Positions 1-12,960 of a stretch of 64,000 bases of DNA are shown here, piece by piece. Location of the stretch: NCBI GenBank assembly GCA_018389105.1, contig JACATO010002132.1:434001-498000 (forward strand). Reading direction: 5' to 3'. Under the pieces are notes generated by a model. The model saw nothing but the letters and a program-made list of their open reading frames with translations, was not told the origin of the DNA and ran no database searches. Source of the DNA: Nautilus pompilius. Its lineage: Eukaryota; Mollusca; Cephalopoda; Nautilida; Nautilidae. The first letter of the stretch is position 1; each line of letters begins with the position of its first letter. The translations under genes were made by a program, and so were the position numbers.

Positions 1-570
1 ATAATATCTATATGACCCTCTTCCATTAGTCAATTCCTCAGTTTACTCTCATCTGGACACTGCCACAGAAAGACTTTCTCTTGGGGATTTGAATGTACAG
101 ATACTACTGAAACCCAAGTGCACTTCCTAGATACTCTGTTGCAAAGAAACAGGTGCATCTCTCATCCATAGCTGAAGATTTCTGAGGTTTGGGTCACTGC
201 TGCATATCTTTTACTTGTATCAACACTTTGAAAATGTTCGCTTGCTTGAATGGAAGTGCATTTAAAGATGAGTATTTTTTGCAAATGTTGTCACTGCGGG
301 AACTTTTGGGAGAATATCTCGGTGGACCTATGCCCATCAACAGAGTCAGTGTGTTGATGGAGAGACTGTCTGCATGGGTACCACCATCATGTCCTGTGTG
401 AAATTAGTAATAGCCTTCCACTTCCCCATGCACACTGCTAATTAGGTTATAGCTCTGGTGAGTCACATGACATCACAATTTACGATGAGAGTGACCACAA
501 TATCATCCGATGGCACACGACTGTTTCTTGACCTCTTCGCTCAGCAAAATAGCTATGATTTCTTTTAATA
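1..570. other. Unassigned sequence
   Basis: No gene or known repeat was recognised here. A 70-codon open frame (189-401) has no domain and no splice context. Confidence 0.5.
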
Positions 571-574
571 ACCG

Positions 575-893
575 CTTTACAGAAGGCTTTGACTATTGGA
601 CTGCTAAGGTAAACTGGCTAAGTTTGATTACCACAGGAAACCATCTCAGTTTGGCATACCTACTTCCCAGGCATGATGATTCCTTCTCTTCTTCACCAGC
701 TGGCTATGTAAATTTCCTTGCAGCACTCCTGTTTCCTCTCCAATATGTAAAAAAGAATGAATAAATAAAGGTCTCTAATAAGGATTTCCTCACTAGAGTC
801 AGAAGCGCTGGGCCATACATGACACAAGACTGGCAATGCTTCCTAGTGGACAACAGCGGTACTGTTTTCTCACCATCACATACATGCATTAGT
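575..893 (+). repeat. tRNA-derived SINE copy
   Basis: The head TATTGGACTGCTAAGGTAAA then CTAAGTTTGATTACC resembles RNA polymerase III A and B boxes and matches the copy at 12703. The body TCTCTAATAAGGATTTCCTC, AGTCAGAAGCG and AATGCTTCCTAGTGGACAAC matches the copies at 12880 and (reversed) 51300. It ends against the hAT end at 895. Confidence 0.55.
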
Positions 894-894
894 G

Positions 895-911
895 CAGTGG
901 TTCTCAAACTG
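895..911 (+). repeat. Putative hAT 5' terminal inverted repeat
   Basis: CAGTGGTTCTCAAACTG matches the CAGNGGTTCTCAA consensus of hAT ends. It directly abuts the end of a SINE copy. A matching right end was not found. Confidence 0.5.
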
Positions 912-3740
912 TCTGCACGATAGTCAAGCTCGGGCTTCTGAGGTTATGAATCGGTTCTCCACCTGCGCTTCCTTTTCTTAGCAGAGACACAAGGGTTCTA
1001 TAAACTACCAACAACATTGTATTCTTTACATTATTATCTATGTTATAGAATGTTATTTTGAAATGGAACTTTTAATATACTCTCATTCCCCGAAGACACC
1101 GCATCTGGCACTGCCAGTGATGTTGGAAAAGTGAAATACATTAAAAAAGTGGAAGAAATAAACTGAAAGTAATATATGCAAATATTTCAAAGAAAATCTG
1201 AAACAACAAAAATTATTAAACAAACATATGTTTGGAAAAGTTGGTAAAGATATTTTATTACTGAACAACACAAGTTTCTGCCGCATGTGTGTGGAAACTG
1301 GAGGCAGTTGGAAAATTCTGACAAGGATGGTGCGCAGTGTGCATGGAACTCAAGAGGACTTAATACATTCATATCTGGTTTAATTCTGGTGGAGATCCAA
1401 GCCACATCCTGAAAACTTCTTCGATAGATTTGTAGAGTAAGTACATTGATCTGGCCTCTCAGCACTATCCAGTAAACTAGTGAATAGAAAACGAGTGCAT
1501 AACTTCCAACTTCCAAACATATGCGGTGGAAACTTGTTTTTTAATAATAAAATATCTTTACCAACTTTTCTAGAAATATGAATGTTACTTTCATTTTATT
1601 TCTTTCACTTTTTATTAATTTCACTTTCCAATGTCACAGTGGTGACATTGGGGAATTTCCCAATTTCACTTTCATCCAAGTCATCAGCCAAAAATCCATT
1701 GTTATGTCAAAAAAGGTGATAAAGTTTTGTAATTTGCCTTGTTGTAAGCATAATGTCGTGGATTGGGATTTTTAACACAATTAAAGTGGACAACTGACAC
1801 CTATTGATCATGTGACAAACTATTATCAGATATTGGCAATCGATTAACACTGAACTCCGATAGTCGGGTTAGACTTCTCTTGAAAATATTTGTGTGTCTC
1901 TGGCATCTCCGCCTGTGTGGCGTGTAGTACTGTATCTGTAGTCTTCAGTGTCTTTAGAAGTGTACGTATTAGTAAAGTTCAGTAATTTTATCTGTTATTT
2001 GTAATTTTAACTTTTCAAAAAGGAAGTCTTTGTTGGTTATTAAGAGAAAAGCTGAAGATGACCAATCTACCGATAGTGCTGGAAAAGACAATCTTAAGTC
2101 AAGAAAGTATGATGAAAGTTACATATCTTTTGGTTTCACAGGTGGTTTTGTTACTGGAGAAGAACGGCCTCAGTTTGTTATTTGTCATAAAAAGCTGTCC
2201 GCTGAGAGTATGAAGCCAAGCAACCTAAAACAACACCTGGAAAGAAGTCATGCAGACTTAGCAATAAAAACCTCGAGATTTTTTCATTGGGAGAGATGAA
2301 ATGAAGCAGCAAAAGTGAGTCTAGTTAAATATATAACTGTCCCTTCGAAATCACCTTTAGCTTTTAATCGAGTTGCGTACAGAATCGCCCAGTGCAAAAA
2401 GCCCCACACAATTGGAGAAAATTTAATTCTTCCAGATATGGCTACAACTATGTTGGGGGAGTCTAGTGCCAAACAGCTTTTAAGTATCCCTTTGTCTAAT
2501 GACACTGTTTCCTGCCAAATTGCAGATATAGCAGAGGATCTAAATGAGCAAGTAACTGAAAAGATAAGAAACAAACCATTTTCCATTCAGATAGATGAGA
2601 CCACAGATAGCGCTAAGGATGCTCATTTAATAATGTACGTTAGATTCGTTGTTGAGGGCAAAATAAATGGATTTATTCCTTTGTAAAGAAATTACAAGGA
2701 CGGATAAAGCTGGGGGCCTTTTCGATATTAGTGATGGTTTCAATATGTCGAAAAATCTCCTAGTGCTGTTTGGACACAGATGCAAGCTCTTGCTTCGAAA
2801 GATTTGAAGCCAGCATTGGAGAAGGTTCCACAAACTATAGATGTTGTGAACTATTTAAAAACCAAGCCTGTAAAGGTGAGGATATTTGCAAAGTTTTGTG
2901 AAGAGATGGGTGCTCAATACCCTTCTTTACTGAGTCAAGATGGTTGTCTAGGGGAAATGCTTTGACACATATTTTTGAACTGAGAAATGAAATTTACCGG
3001 TATTTAAATGAAGGCACAGTAGTACACACACATTTATTGACTGTGATTTCAATATGCACTTAGCAAATGTAAGTGACATATTTCATAAGCTGAATACTCT
3101 TAATACCTCACTGAAAGGAAGTGATAACAATATTCTTCAACTCAATGACAATTTAAAATCGTTTATTAGGAGAGTTTAACTGTGGCAGTGTAAAATGGAA
3201 AATGCAAATTCAGACACGTTTCCTACTCTAAGGCAATTTATTGAGCAGTAACACATAAATTAGTGAAGATGTTAAAATTTGTATTTTAAGTCACCTTTCT
3301 TCTCTAAAATGTCACTCTCAGAACTATTTCTCAGATGCGGAAACAGAAACATTTGACTGGGTAGGGAATCCATTCAATGCTAAACTGATAGCTGGCATAC
3401 TCACTACTACCGAGGAGCAGCAATTCACCGATGCCTCCGCTGACACTTCTTTGAAAATATGATTCCCGACTATGTCTCTCTCTGAATTTTGGATCAGTGT
3501 GCAAAACGAGTGCAAAGAACTAAGCGAGAAGGCTACGAGAAAGAATACTGATTCTGCTTGCAACATCCTACTTGAGCGAGTCAGGGTTTTCTACAGTTGC
3601 TGCAATAAAACAAAAAAACACAAACACCGATCAAAAATAAAACGTGGAACGAGAAGTGTGTGTGGCTGTCCCGAAAATAACACTCCAGGTTTCAGGAATT
3701 ATGCAAAAGACATCCCCTTGCATTAGTGTATGAGAAAGAA
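895..3740 (+). pseudogene. hAT transposon relic, ZBED5/FAM200-type transposase
   Basis: A degenerate transposase runs from about 2030. A BED zinc-finger part (RKYDESYISFGFTGG, then NLKQHLERSHAD) is followed by a second frame (2315-2686) with AQCKKPHTIGENLILP, then FSIQIDETTDSAKDAHL. Further short frames cover NYLKTKPVKVRIFAKFCEEMG (split), FELRNEIYRYLNEG and, near 3472, LSEFWISVQNE from the C-terminal dimerisation region. At least five stops or frameshifts break it. The first zinc-binding cysteine of the BED finger is lost: PQFVICHKKL, where the family has CVIC. CAGTGGTTCTCAAACTG at 895-911 is a typical hAT terminal inverted repeat, about 1.1 kb before the coding part. The opposite end was not found, so the right boundary is approximate. 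Confidence 0.8.
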
Positions 3741-3749
3741 ACTGCTTTA

Positions 3750-5455
3750 CAGGTGAGGCATCCCCCTCAACCAGGAGATTCTGCATGCATCCACCATTCA
3801 TTTCAATCCATTCAGATTTGAAGGGCATTCGATGAGCTATGCCAACATTTCAGAAATTTCTTTCCGCTTTCACCTGACCAGTCCACTGCATCATGGAAAT
3901 GCTGAATGGTAGGACTCTAGTAACCAGTCCAATTCTTGCCGTTTCTGAAACTCTTCTGGCTGTATCTTTGATGAATGTTCTGGATCTGCTGGAAAGCAAA
4001 TCGTCAGCCAAGAAAGGACAGAGTCCTGATGGTGTCACATACGGAACAAAAAAGTGCCATGGTGACGACATCCCCCCCCTCCCTTTTTTTTTCTGTAACT
4101 ATCAAGTCTACAATTATCTCCAATGGATTACCTTGAAAATCATTGCCACCACGCATCAAAACTAGCAGTGTTCTTTAAATCACTCATCTTAGTATCACCA
4201 ACTGCATACACTTCATTTGGAACCGAAACCTCATGAAAATTAGTATATCCCTATGATTGTTTCATGTCGTATAACATATAGGTCCAATTTTAGAAAAGTC
4301 AAATTTCCTTGCTAAGCATTTAAGTCAAAGAATTCCCATCTGACATATTAACCAAGGCTAATTTCATTTAGCAGTCCAAGCAGCTTTGTGAATTCATCCC
4401 AGAAAAAGATTTATGAAGTAGCATGTTGAGTAGTCACCTATCTCTAGTCCCACACTGCGAGGCGCTTTTCGTGTATCTCGATTCATATCGGGAACCATAA
4501 GAGAACAATGAAATGTCACATTATAGGACAATTACAATTTAATGCCTCAATGATAGCCTGTTTTCCTTCCTTAGCCAAAGAAATAGTATTTGTCTTCATT
4601 CCCCATTGATATGGATGCACAAAAATAGAAGAAATTTAATATAGCTGGAATCAAGGTTAACAAAGAACAGAAAAGCGCCTTTTTTCTGATATCATCAGAA
4701 TATGCACCCCCACGTATGCAAGTTTTATTTACTAAAATGTCTCAATTAATATAAGATACCTGCCTCATGAGTAATTCCACCCCCTTTCTACCCAACTCTC
4801 ACCAGTCTGCTGATATAATGTTATATATAATTAGTATGAGAGCTGGTTTTTAAACTTTAATTCATATGTGAGGAAAAATTAATTAATATATTCAGCAAAT
4901 AAAAAAGCAATAATTTTGATGTTTCCCAAGGCAACATGATAGCAGACTGTGTTCTAATATTTTTTTGCTTGCAAAACCTTCAGCCTTTGGATGTACCTTG
5001 ACCAGTGAACGGCCTCACACATACACAGCAGCAGCTTTTTCTAGAAAGAAATAACAGCAGTCCATCTGTCATTCATTCTGTAAAATGTGTCGAAAAACAG
5101 TGTAAGAACACTTAGCTGTGTTTGGTTTCCATTATCTGGCTTAAATTCTATGCAGTTGAGATATCCATGTTTGAGAAAAGATGGTTAATATCTGGAGGGG
5201 AGAAAGTTCAGAATGGATTTCCATGTCTCCAGTTTTCAACATTTAGTTTTTACAAAAAGCTTTAAAATATAATCATCACGAAGATGTAGGAATACTGGAA
5301 TTTGGCAGGGGGGTAAGAAGTCATAGAAAATATCCAACTTAGCTCATGGATTTTATTACAATATGTTAATAGCAGAATGTTTCATACCACCTTTCTAATG
5401 GCACCCCCCCCCAAAAAAAAATCACATGACTGACATTGTATTGGATGGATCTATA
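3750..5455. other. Unassigned AT-rich sequence
   Basis: This probably includes the unrecognised right end of the hAT relic. No coding exon, inverted repeat or RNA gene could be supported. Confidence 0.5.
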
Positions 5456-5459
5456 GGGA

Positions 5460-5835
5460 TTATACATAATTAGAATATCATGCTTGAAATAATATGTCTG
5501 ATCACTTCAAGGTATATTACCTGAACTCCTTGGTCAAGGACTTGTAGCTCATGTAGATTCTGTGGCAGTGAGGGATTTCGAGCTTTATATGTCTACAATA
5601 AATACTCAATGGGTGAAAGATCTGGCAGCATGACTGGATAGTTCATGGCCCTAAAGAATGCAGCAATAAACCTAACCCTGTGTCCTGGCATTGTCATCCA
5701 TCCTGGAGCATGAACTTTGGTGCTTGTTGCTGATAAGGTGACGTCAAACTCAAACAATGACCAGGAGAATCTTTTTGCCAGTATAATCACTCCCCACACC
5801 ATTATGTTGCTGCCACTATAAATGTTCTGCAAAAC
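5460..5835 (-). pseudogene. Tc1/mariner transposase relic
   Basis: The minus strand from 5832 reads SNIMVWGVI (family GSVMVWGGI), then HRVRFIAAFFRAMNYPVMLP and DLSPIEYLL. The last two are the region before and around the third catalytic acid of DD34E transposases (SPDLNPIEHLW). Reading on to about 5460 gives ARNPSLPQNLHELQ, as expected after that motif. The second catalytic aspartate motif (QQDNARPH) is reduced to PGHR and the frame contains gaps. Terminal repeats were not identified. It is a dead fragment of about 0.4 kb. Confidence 0.65.
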
Positions 5836-5989
5836 TGGTAGTATTCTGACATCATAAAATGCTCAACAGTAGACACGTGGGTGCTTCGTTGAGATCCTAA
5901 GGTTATATAGCAATTTTGGCCACCACTTAGTAATAAAAGACATCAAAAATAGAAAGTTTTCTTTAAAGAGTGATGCTAATAAGAGCAGC

Positions 5990-8900
5990 TTCTGAACGCA
6001 GCATTAAGTGGCTCAAGATCTTACACAAAAACAAACTAGGGTGCAGTTGAGTTGATGAGTCACCCATGACGTGGGGTGGGGGATGTAAACTCCCATGACG
6101 GTGAGACTGCATATGGAAGCAGAAGCATCTTGAATACGCACAATCATTATTCACTATCAAACCACCTATCTTTTGCACTGCGAGTTTCATTTTTAGTTTC
6201 AAATGCATGAAGGAGCCACTGGCAGTATCTGTAGGCAAGAACAAAAGACAGCACAAGTAGCCAAGACGAAACTAAAGAAAAAAAAAAGGGGGGGCAAACT
6301 TCAAATATTTCATTAGAAGTGAACACAACACGGATGTCCCCCACTAAGGCTCCACCCAGCCAACTGAATTATTCCCTCATTCCAAAGTTTGAATGAACCA
6401 TGCTTTTTAATTTCAAAGTTCCCAAATTTTAACTAAGTCGGGAAGGCCCCTCACATTAATAAAACAAACTGACATCGGCAGCTGGTAACTCTCGACTTGT
6501 TTTTTCAATGTAATTTTGATTTTCAATAGAAAAGGTGCTCAGCGCATCAAATGGGGACGGTCTGTGTGACTGCGGCCAGCCGCCATCACAAAGAACGCAG
6601 CCAGTGAATTACGGGCGGGGAATTGAATAACTGAATATTAATTTTCCCAGGCCCGGCTATCAGAGATACCAGCCATTACCGATAACACGTCAATTATTCA
6701 ATCCAACTAAAAGATGAAAATAAAAAAAAAAAAAAAGATACAAAAGTGCCTCCATTGCTCCTGAGTTAGAGACCTGACCTTTTCCAAAGTTTTACTATTC
6801 TCTCTCTCTCTCTCTTTTTCATCTGAATAAGTTAAGTTTTGGGGTTTTTTAGAAAAGCATGCGCCATAACTGTTTATCACTGACTGACTGCAAAGCCATC
6901 ACAAAATAAGAGCACAGCTATTTCCTGTACTTTTGTTGCACTCGGATCCCCCTTCGTTTTTCCAGATGTAGGAGGGGTCATTTACTCATTACTATGCTGT
7001 TCTCATTACAAAAACCAACTGTAAAACAATAAATATTTAGTAATTTCTGTTATGGTTATAATATGAATTTCTCCCCATCTTCTGCCTTCCATTACATTTA
7101 AAATTCCCCCATTTTAAAACAAGTAATAATAAAGTCCCCCTGCCCATTTTCTTTTCCTAGCTGGAACATAGCATCTGATTCAGTATTATATGTAGTTATA
7201 TCAGGCATAAGAACTGGTAACTAGAATCTCCTTATTTAAAGGAAACAAAAATGACTTAGTTGCAATACAGATAATTACAAGGGATTAACAGCTTAGAAGG
7301 GTTAGTTTATTTTCAGAGGTAAAGGAATGGTAATTAATTGTTTTCAAGTCTAGACCCACCCCCCCCCACCCCCTTATAGGTTCCCATGCTGCACAGCAGC
7401 TAAGGATGATGCAGCAATAGCTCTCGATTGATGAATTCAATCTGAGTAAATCAGATAGAAACGTGAACTGAAACCCGGTTGAAATAGGACCATTGAGATT
7501 GTATGTCGTCTGAATGTCCCTTATTATATCTCCAATGCAAACCACTGACACATTAGAATAAATTAATCATGCCTTTTGCCGAAATTCAATTCTATTAAAA
7601 ACGAGTTTATCTGCTTTTAAAGGTTATCTATAGAGGCCGAAAAATGGCAGCGAAGTGACGTTCACATGCGCATCTGGCACATGCGTTTACTAGGGACATT
7701 CAGACAAAGTCCCAGAAGGGGAGGGGACACCATTATGACAATGCTATTTTTATCCAGTTCACATATGAACATCCCTGCTGTCTGCACATACGGTCCGGCT
7801 CACTGATGGCCAGCCACAGACGGAAAGCTAAGCAGAGCCATTATCTCTGTATTTTGAACACCGTGGAAATGAAGGTAAACATGAGACTGGTTATTACTGG
7901 GAAAAGGGAGAAACCGTTTTTTGGCATTTAAAAAACAAAAGTTTGGGATAAAGGAAATAAGTTTCTGCTCTGGCTTTCTCTTCTTCTTTTTTTTTTAAAC
8001 AATCAAAACATAAAATGTCTTTCCAACCCATCAAAAATCATCTCATTCAGCTTCTACCATTGTTTAAATGTATTTAAATCCACTCCTTTTTTTTTTCTTC
8101 TTCTTTTTAAATTTGTTTGGGTTAAATCTTTTTCTCCGGCTGATGTTTCCATTGCTGTGGTTTCATCTTCAAATTTTGATTATTCTATGCTTACACCCTT
8201 AATAATTAGAACGGATAACATCTACTTACTTTGACTTACAGCTGTTTCAGGGGAGACCTAATTATAAAAAAAAAATCTCTTTTTTTTAAAAAAAAAAAAT
8301 TATTAAGAGTTTTGAACATACGAAGACAAATATTTTCAGCTGGCAACAATAGAAACGCTAAAGTGTATAACCATACTTTTAGCTAAACTGTTTGAGAGGA
8401 TGGATATTAGGGAATATTTTTCATTTGCAAAAGAATTATAAAGGGTTCCGGCAATCAGCACCACAGAATGTTGTTATAATCAATGAAGATTATCCTGCTA
8501 TATTTCAAATCAAACTAACCTCGATACTTATTCAACTTATTGAATGACGCAATGATATATAGATGGAGCTGTAGAAGATGCTTTTAGGTCTAGTGATGCA
8601 GGAGTTTATGTAAAAAGGGCCAGATGGAAAGGAAAAGGGATAAGGTAGATGTACCACCAGCCAGAGTTGTCTGTAGCAGCTGGAGACAGTTGTATTTTTA
8701 AAAGGCTTAGAATACCTGCTTCCACTTCAGATACTCTGCCGTATAAATAACTTCAGTGCCAGTAAATCTCTCCTACAATCTCTGAAAAACGCATAGAAAA
8801 CTGGTCTGGAATTACAAGAGCAACAGATGCATAATGTGCATACAGAGATATCTGAGGGAAATTTTACATTTATATTGCAGTGGGTACCAAGACTCATTGG

Positions 8901-10100
8901 TTTACCAGACAATGAAAAAATTGTCAAAGCTGCCACTGAATTACCTCAATCTGGTATTGACTTATCAAGCATGAAAGCACATGCCAACTGAAGAATTAAG
9001 AATCTAGGGTTAAATCTGAAAACAAGCATGCACCTTAACTTGAAGAAATGGGAATCAACAAATATGTAGAGAGATTTTCATGCTCTCCAGGGATCTATGG
9101 GTAAAGATTAGCAGACTATGTACTGATCATTCCTTTCTAAATTCCCATGAGCACAGGATAGGAGTTGTCACTTCAAAGCAGCATGGCTGCGGCTGTTGAA
9201 CAGTGTCTTAAAGAATGCTCAAGATACAACCAGGGTGGACAAACCTGTTGAGTCAGCAGCTCTGTGTCCAGCACTGCTGAGTTGCTTTACAAAAAAAAAC
9301 ACATTAAACCAACAATACAGTTTCCAAGGCTGAATAGTCATCCTTTGGGAGGGCCTCAACAGACATTAGCAACTTTGTCTCCTAGAACCAGAGGCAGCAC
9401 ATTGGACAGAAATCCAAGCTAGTGCCATTTCAATCTCAGGTGATTAGCCTGGTGCTAAACGAAATCTTTCCTTGGTAGCCAAGTAAGGGAGTAGCTAACA
9501 TGGTACAGCATAAAGTCCCTACTAGATCTCTTCATTTTTAGATGTAGAATGAAAGTGGAGTTCCTGGAGGGATAGCACAATGGCTGGGAACACTCCATTT
9601 CTAGCAAGGTACAACAAAGAAAGCCAAGCTTCTTATTATAATTTACATGACCACCAACACATTCCACTAATTTTTAAACTGAAATGATAAATCATACAAA
9701 CCAAAAGCTAAGCATTCTCTAGAAATGTTTTATACCCATAATAAGTGCATTTCTTTATGATTTCTTACAGACCCTCTGTTATAAGAAACTTCGAGATACA
9801 GTTAAACCACAGCCACTTGATTGTTTATTTTGTATTAATTATTTAATTTGTAGCCTTTAGAACAGTAGCCAAACAAGATCTTCGAGAGTGTGACCAACAA
9901 GAATGTAGATTTTGATAAGATAATTCATGAAGCAGCTTACAGAAGGACCAATAATTAACTAGCCAAGCCTATAGTTATTTTTACTGCCACTATTCTCAAA
10001 GGCTGATGTATCACCAATCTGAAATACAACACTTTTTTTCTTAAAGCGTAAACAAATATTACAAAACCAAGGTTTTAAGAACTGATTACAGACATCTTAG
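5990..10100. other. Non-coding stretch with poly-A/T and poly-C runs
   Basis: No coding exon was found. The block 6540-6720 is less repetitive and CpG-richer than its surroundings and may be regulatory. The rest is AT-rich with homopolymer runs. Confidence 0.5.
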
Positions 10101-10104
10101 TAAA

Positions 10105-12055
10105 ATAAATAAATAAATAATTAAAAACAGAAACAATGCCATTTGTCTTTGCTGCTGCTTGGTTTTCAAGTTGTTTCAAATTTGATTTTATTGTATTGCA
10201 GTACCTGCTCTCTCTTAAAGCTGTTCCTATAACTGACATCTCTTAAGTTATCCCTGATGATGAAACATAGATTTCAGTGATATCTGTATACAAAAAAAGG
10301 GGGGGCTTTTCCACCATCATCCTTCTAATTCATGGGAGTTTTATTTATTAGAAATATTTTTTTTAAAAAAAAAAACAAAAACAATTCTGTGCAAATGTCT
10401 AGAGAATTTCCATAATCAAACACAAACCTGCCTCCAAGTCTGATCTCTTAGCTCTTCTTCACCCTGGCAAACACTGCCCTGTCACCTGACTTCAAGGAAT
10501 AAGGATGTCTCACAGCAGGGAGCTGGAAGGGGGAAAGGGTGAGGTACCAGCCTTGGTGAGCAAACGAGTTACATGGGCATCGTTGGAGAGGATTCTGGAG
10601 CAGTGGTCAAGGTGTAAGCCAGTCAAGAATCACCCACAAAACCTTCTCCAGATGTATCTGGAAATAACCCATGCAGTCGGCTGCTGAAGAAAAGTGATTT
10701 TAAAAAAAACCCCCCAGGCTACGGAGGTACATCAAACTAAGCAGAATGGACCAGAATTCAAATTCAGGCTCTCCACCATGGATATCAATGGGCAACTGGT
10801 TACCCTCTTAGCTCTTTAATTCAACTTTGACTTTTTGGTTGGTAAGCTTAGTAATTAGTCAGACGTCTCCAGATTCATCAACTGTTCAAGCCCCATAATA
10901 TATATAGCATATATGAAAGAAGAAAAACAGACAGATCATGATCGTGTTTGTAGATAGTCTCTCCATATCGTCTTGGTTTACACTATCTATTGGTAAGATG
11001 ACTCCATCAATGTATTCATTACACCATGAAAAAAATGGATAAATGAAATTAAACAAAGTAGAGAAATATAAATAAATAAATAAATAAATAATTAAAAACA
11101 GAAACAATGCCATTTGTCTTTGCTGCTGCTTGGTTTTCAAGTTGTTTCAAATTTGATTTTATTGTATTGCAGTACCTGCTCTCTCTTAAAGCTGTTCCTA
11201 TAACTGACATCTCTTAAGTTATCCCTGATGATGAAACATAGATTTCAGTGATATCTGTATACAAAAAAAAAAGGGGGGGGCTTTTCCACCATCATCCTTC
11301 TAATTCATGGGAGTTTTATTTATTAGAAATATTTTTTTTAAAAAAAAAAAACAAAAACAATTCTGTGCAAATGTCTAGAGAATTTCCATAATCAAACACA
11401 AACCTGCCTCCAAGTCTGATCTCTTTGCTCTTCTTCACCCTGGCAAACACTGCCCTGTCACCTGACTTCAAGGAATAAGGATGTCTCACAGCAGGGAGCT
11501 GGAAGGGGGAAAGGGTGAGGTACCAGCCTTGGTGAGCAAACGAGTTACATACATGGGCATCGTTGGAGAGGATTCTGGAGCAGTGGTCAAGGTGTAAGCC
11601 AGTCAAGCATCACCCATGAAACCTTCTCCAGATGTATCTGGAAATAACCCATGCAGTCAGCTGCTGAAGAAAAGTGATTTTAAAAAAAACCCCCCAGGCT
11701 ACGGAGGTACATCAAACTAAGCAGAATGGACCAGAATTCAAATTCAGGCTCTCCACCATGGATATCAATGGGCAACTGGTTACCCTCTTAGCTCTTTAAT
11801 TCAACTTTGACTTTTTGGTTGGTAAGCTTAGTAATTAGTCAGACGTCTCCAGATTCATCAACTGTTCAAGCCCCATAATATATATAGCATATATGAAAGA
11901 AGAAAAACAGACAGATCATGATCGTGTTTGTAGATAGTCTCTCCATATCGTCTTGGTTTACACTATCTATTGGTAAGATGACTCCATCAATGTATTCATT
12001 ACACCATGAAAAAAATGGATAAATGAAATTAAACAAAGTAGAGAAATATAAATAA
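10105..12055. repeat. Recent tandem duplication, two copies of about 975 bp
   Basis: Copy 1 (about 10105-11075) and copy 2 (about 11076-12055) differ by only a handful of substitutions and short indels, for example TTAGCTC/TTTGCTC, CAGTCGG/CAGTCAG and an extra ACAT in copy 2 near 11550. The offset is 971 bases at the left end and 980 at the right. Both junctions fall in (AAAT)n runs (about 10102, 11068 and 12048), which suggests unequal exchange or slippage between the microsatellites. Open frames in each copy (such as 10505-10687) show no known domain. Confidence 0.93.
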
Positions 12056-12702
12056 ATAAATAAATAAATAAATAAAGGGGCCTCCAGACAGTTTTATATG
12101 ATTCTTTCTTTTTATCATTAGATTAACTCAAAAAAAAAAAAAAGATTTTATCTGAAACAAAACAAAAAAAAAACAAAAAATCACAGCAGTTCTTTCTGGG
12201 AGCTAAGTAAATTCTGCACAACGCTAATAGCCAGTCTACAGGGACCTTGTTTCAACTGCATAAAATAACTACAACTAAATGGAAACAAATTTCCATTTAT
12301 ATCCAAAGTATTTTATCTTTTTTTTTTCAAATTAGTTGGCTGTATTTAAAAGAAAACAGAGTTAGTTATGCCAGGGTGTTTTAGAGAAGTAAATGTACAT
12401 GAACAGTTAATTTGGCACTTGATAAAAATGGTTAAAGCCAGGAAAGAGAGAAATGCAACACCACACACCAACAGCAATATTTGCAGACATTTCTGAGAAC
12501 ATGCGTTACTGCCATCTATCTACAGTAGGGGATTTAACAAAAGCTGCCAGCAACAACCATTCCTAGTTGCATGCATGTTTGTTTTTAAGGAAAAGGTGAG
12601 CCTGTGTCACTTTCCTGTCTCCTTTTAATAACTAACTTGGGCAATCATTAAGCCACTTTGGTACACAATGTTAAATAAATGTTCATGTATTTATTAACTA
12701 AC

Positions 12703-12960
12703 AATAGCCCAGTGGGCTAATCACTGGGCTGCTACGGCTAAGAGCCTAACTTTGATTCCCAGTTGAAGGTCAGTCTTGTCTGGCAGCATGATTTCTTCTC
12801 GCTCTTCTTCGCCGTCCAGCTACACGTTTCCTCCAGACTTTCAGATATCTTTCTATGTTTGTAAATAAAAAAATTCTAGTAGGGATTTCCCTGCCAAAGT
12901 CAGAAGTACCTAGACACACACACACACACACACCCCAGCAATGCAGGGAGGTTATCTATT
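12703..12960 (+). repeat. tRNA-derived SINE copy
   Basis: The head ATCACTGGGCTGCTACGGCT, then CCTAACTTTGATTCCCAG (B-box-like), and the body TAGTAGGGATTTCCCTGCCA, AAGTCAGAAGTACC match the copies at 575 and 51250-51520. A CA run interrupts its 3' half. Confidence 0.55.

Noticed and set aside
10505-10687. Open frame in the tandem duplication
   Set aside because: 60 codons, no domain. The second copy differs by a 4-base insertion that breaks it.
11316-11606. 96-codon minus-strand frame in duplicate copy 2
   Set aside because: The frame is disrupted in copy 1 and ends in poly-F from an A/T run. No family was recognised.
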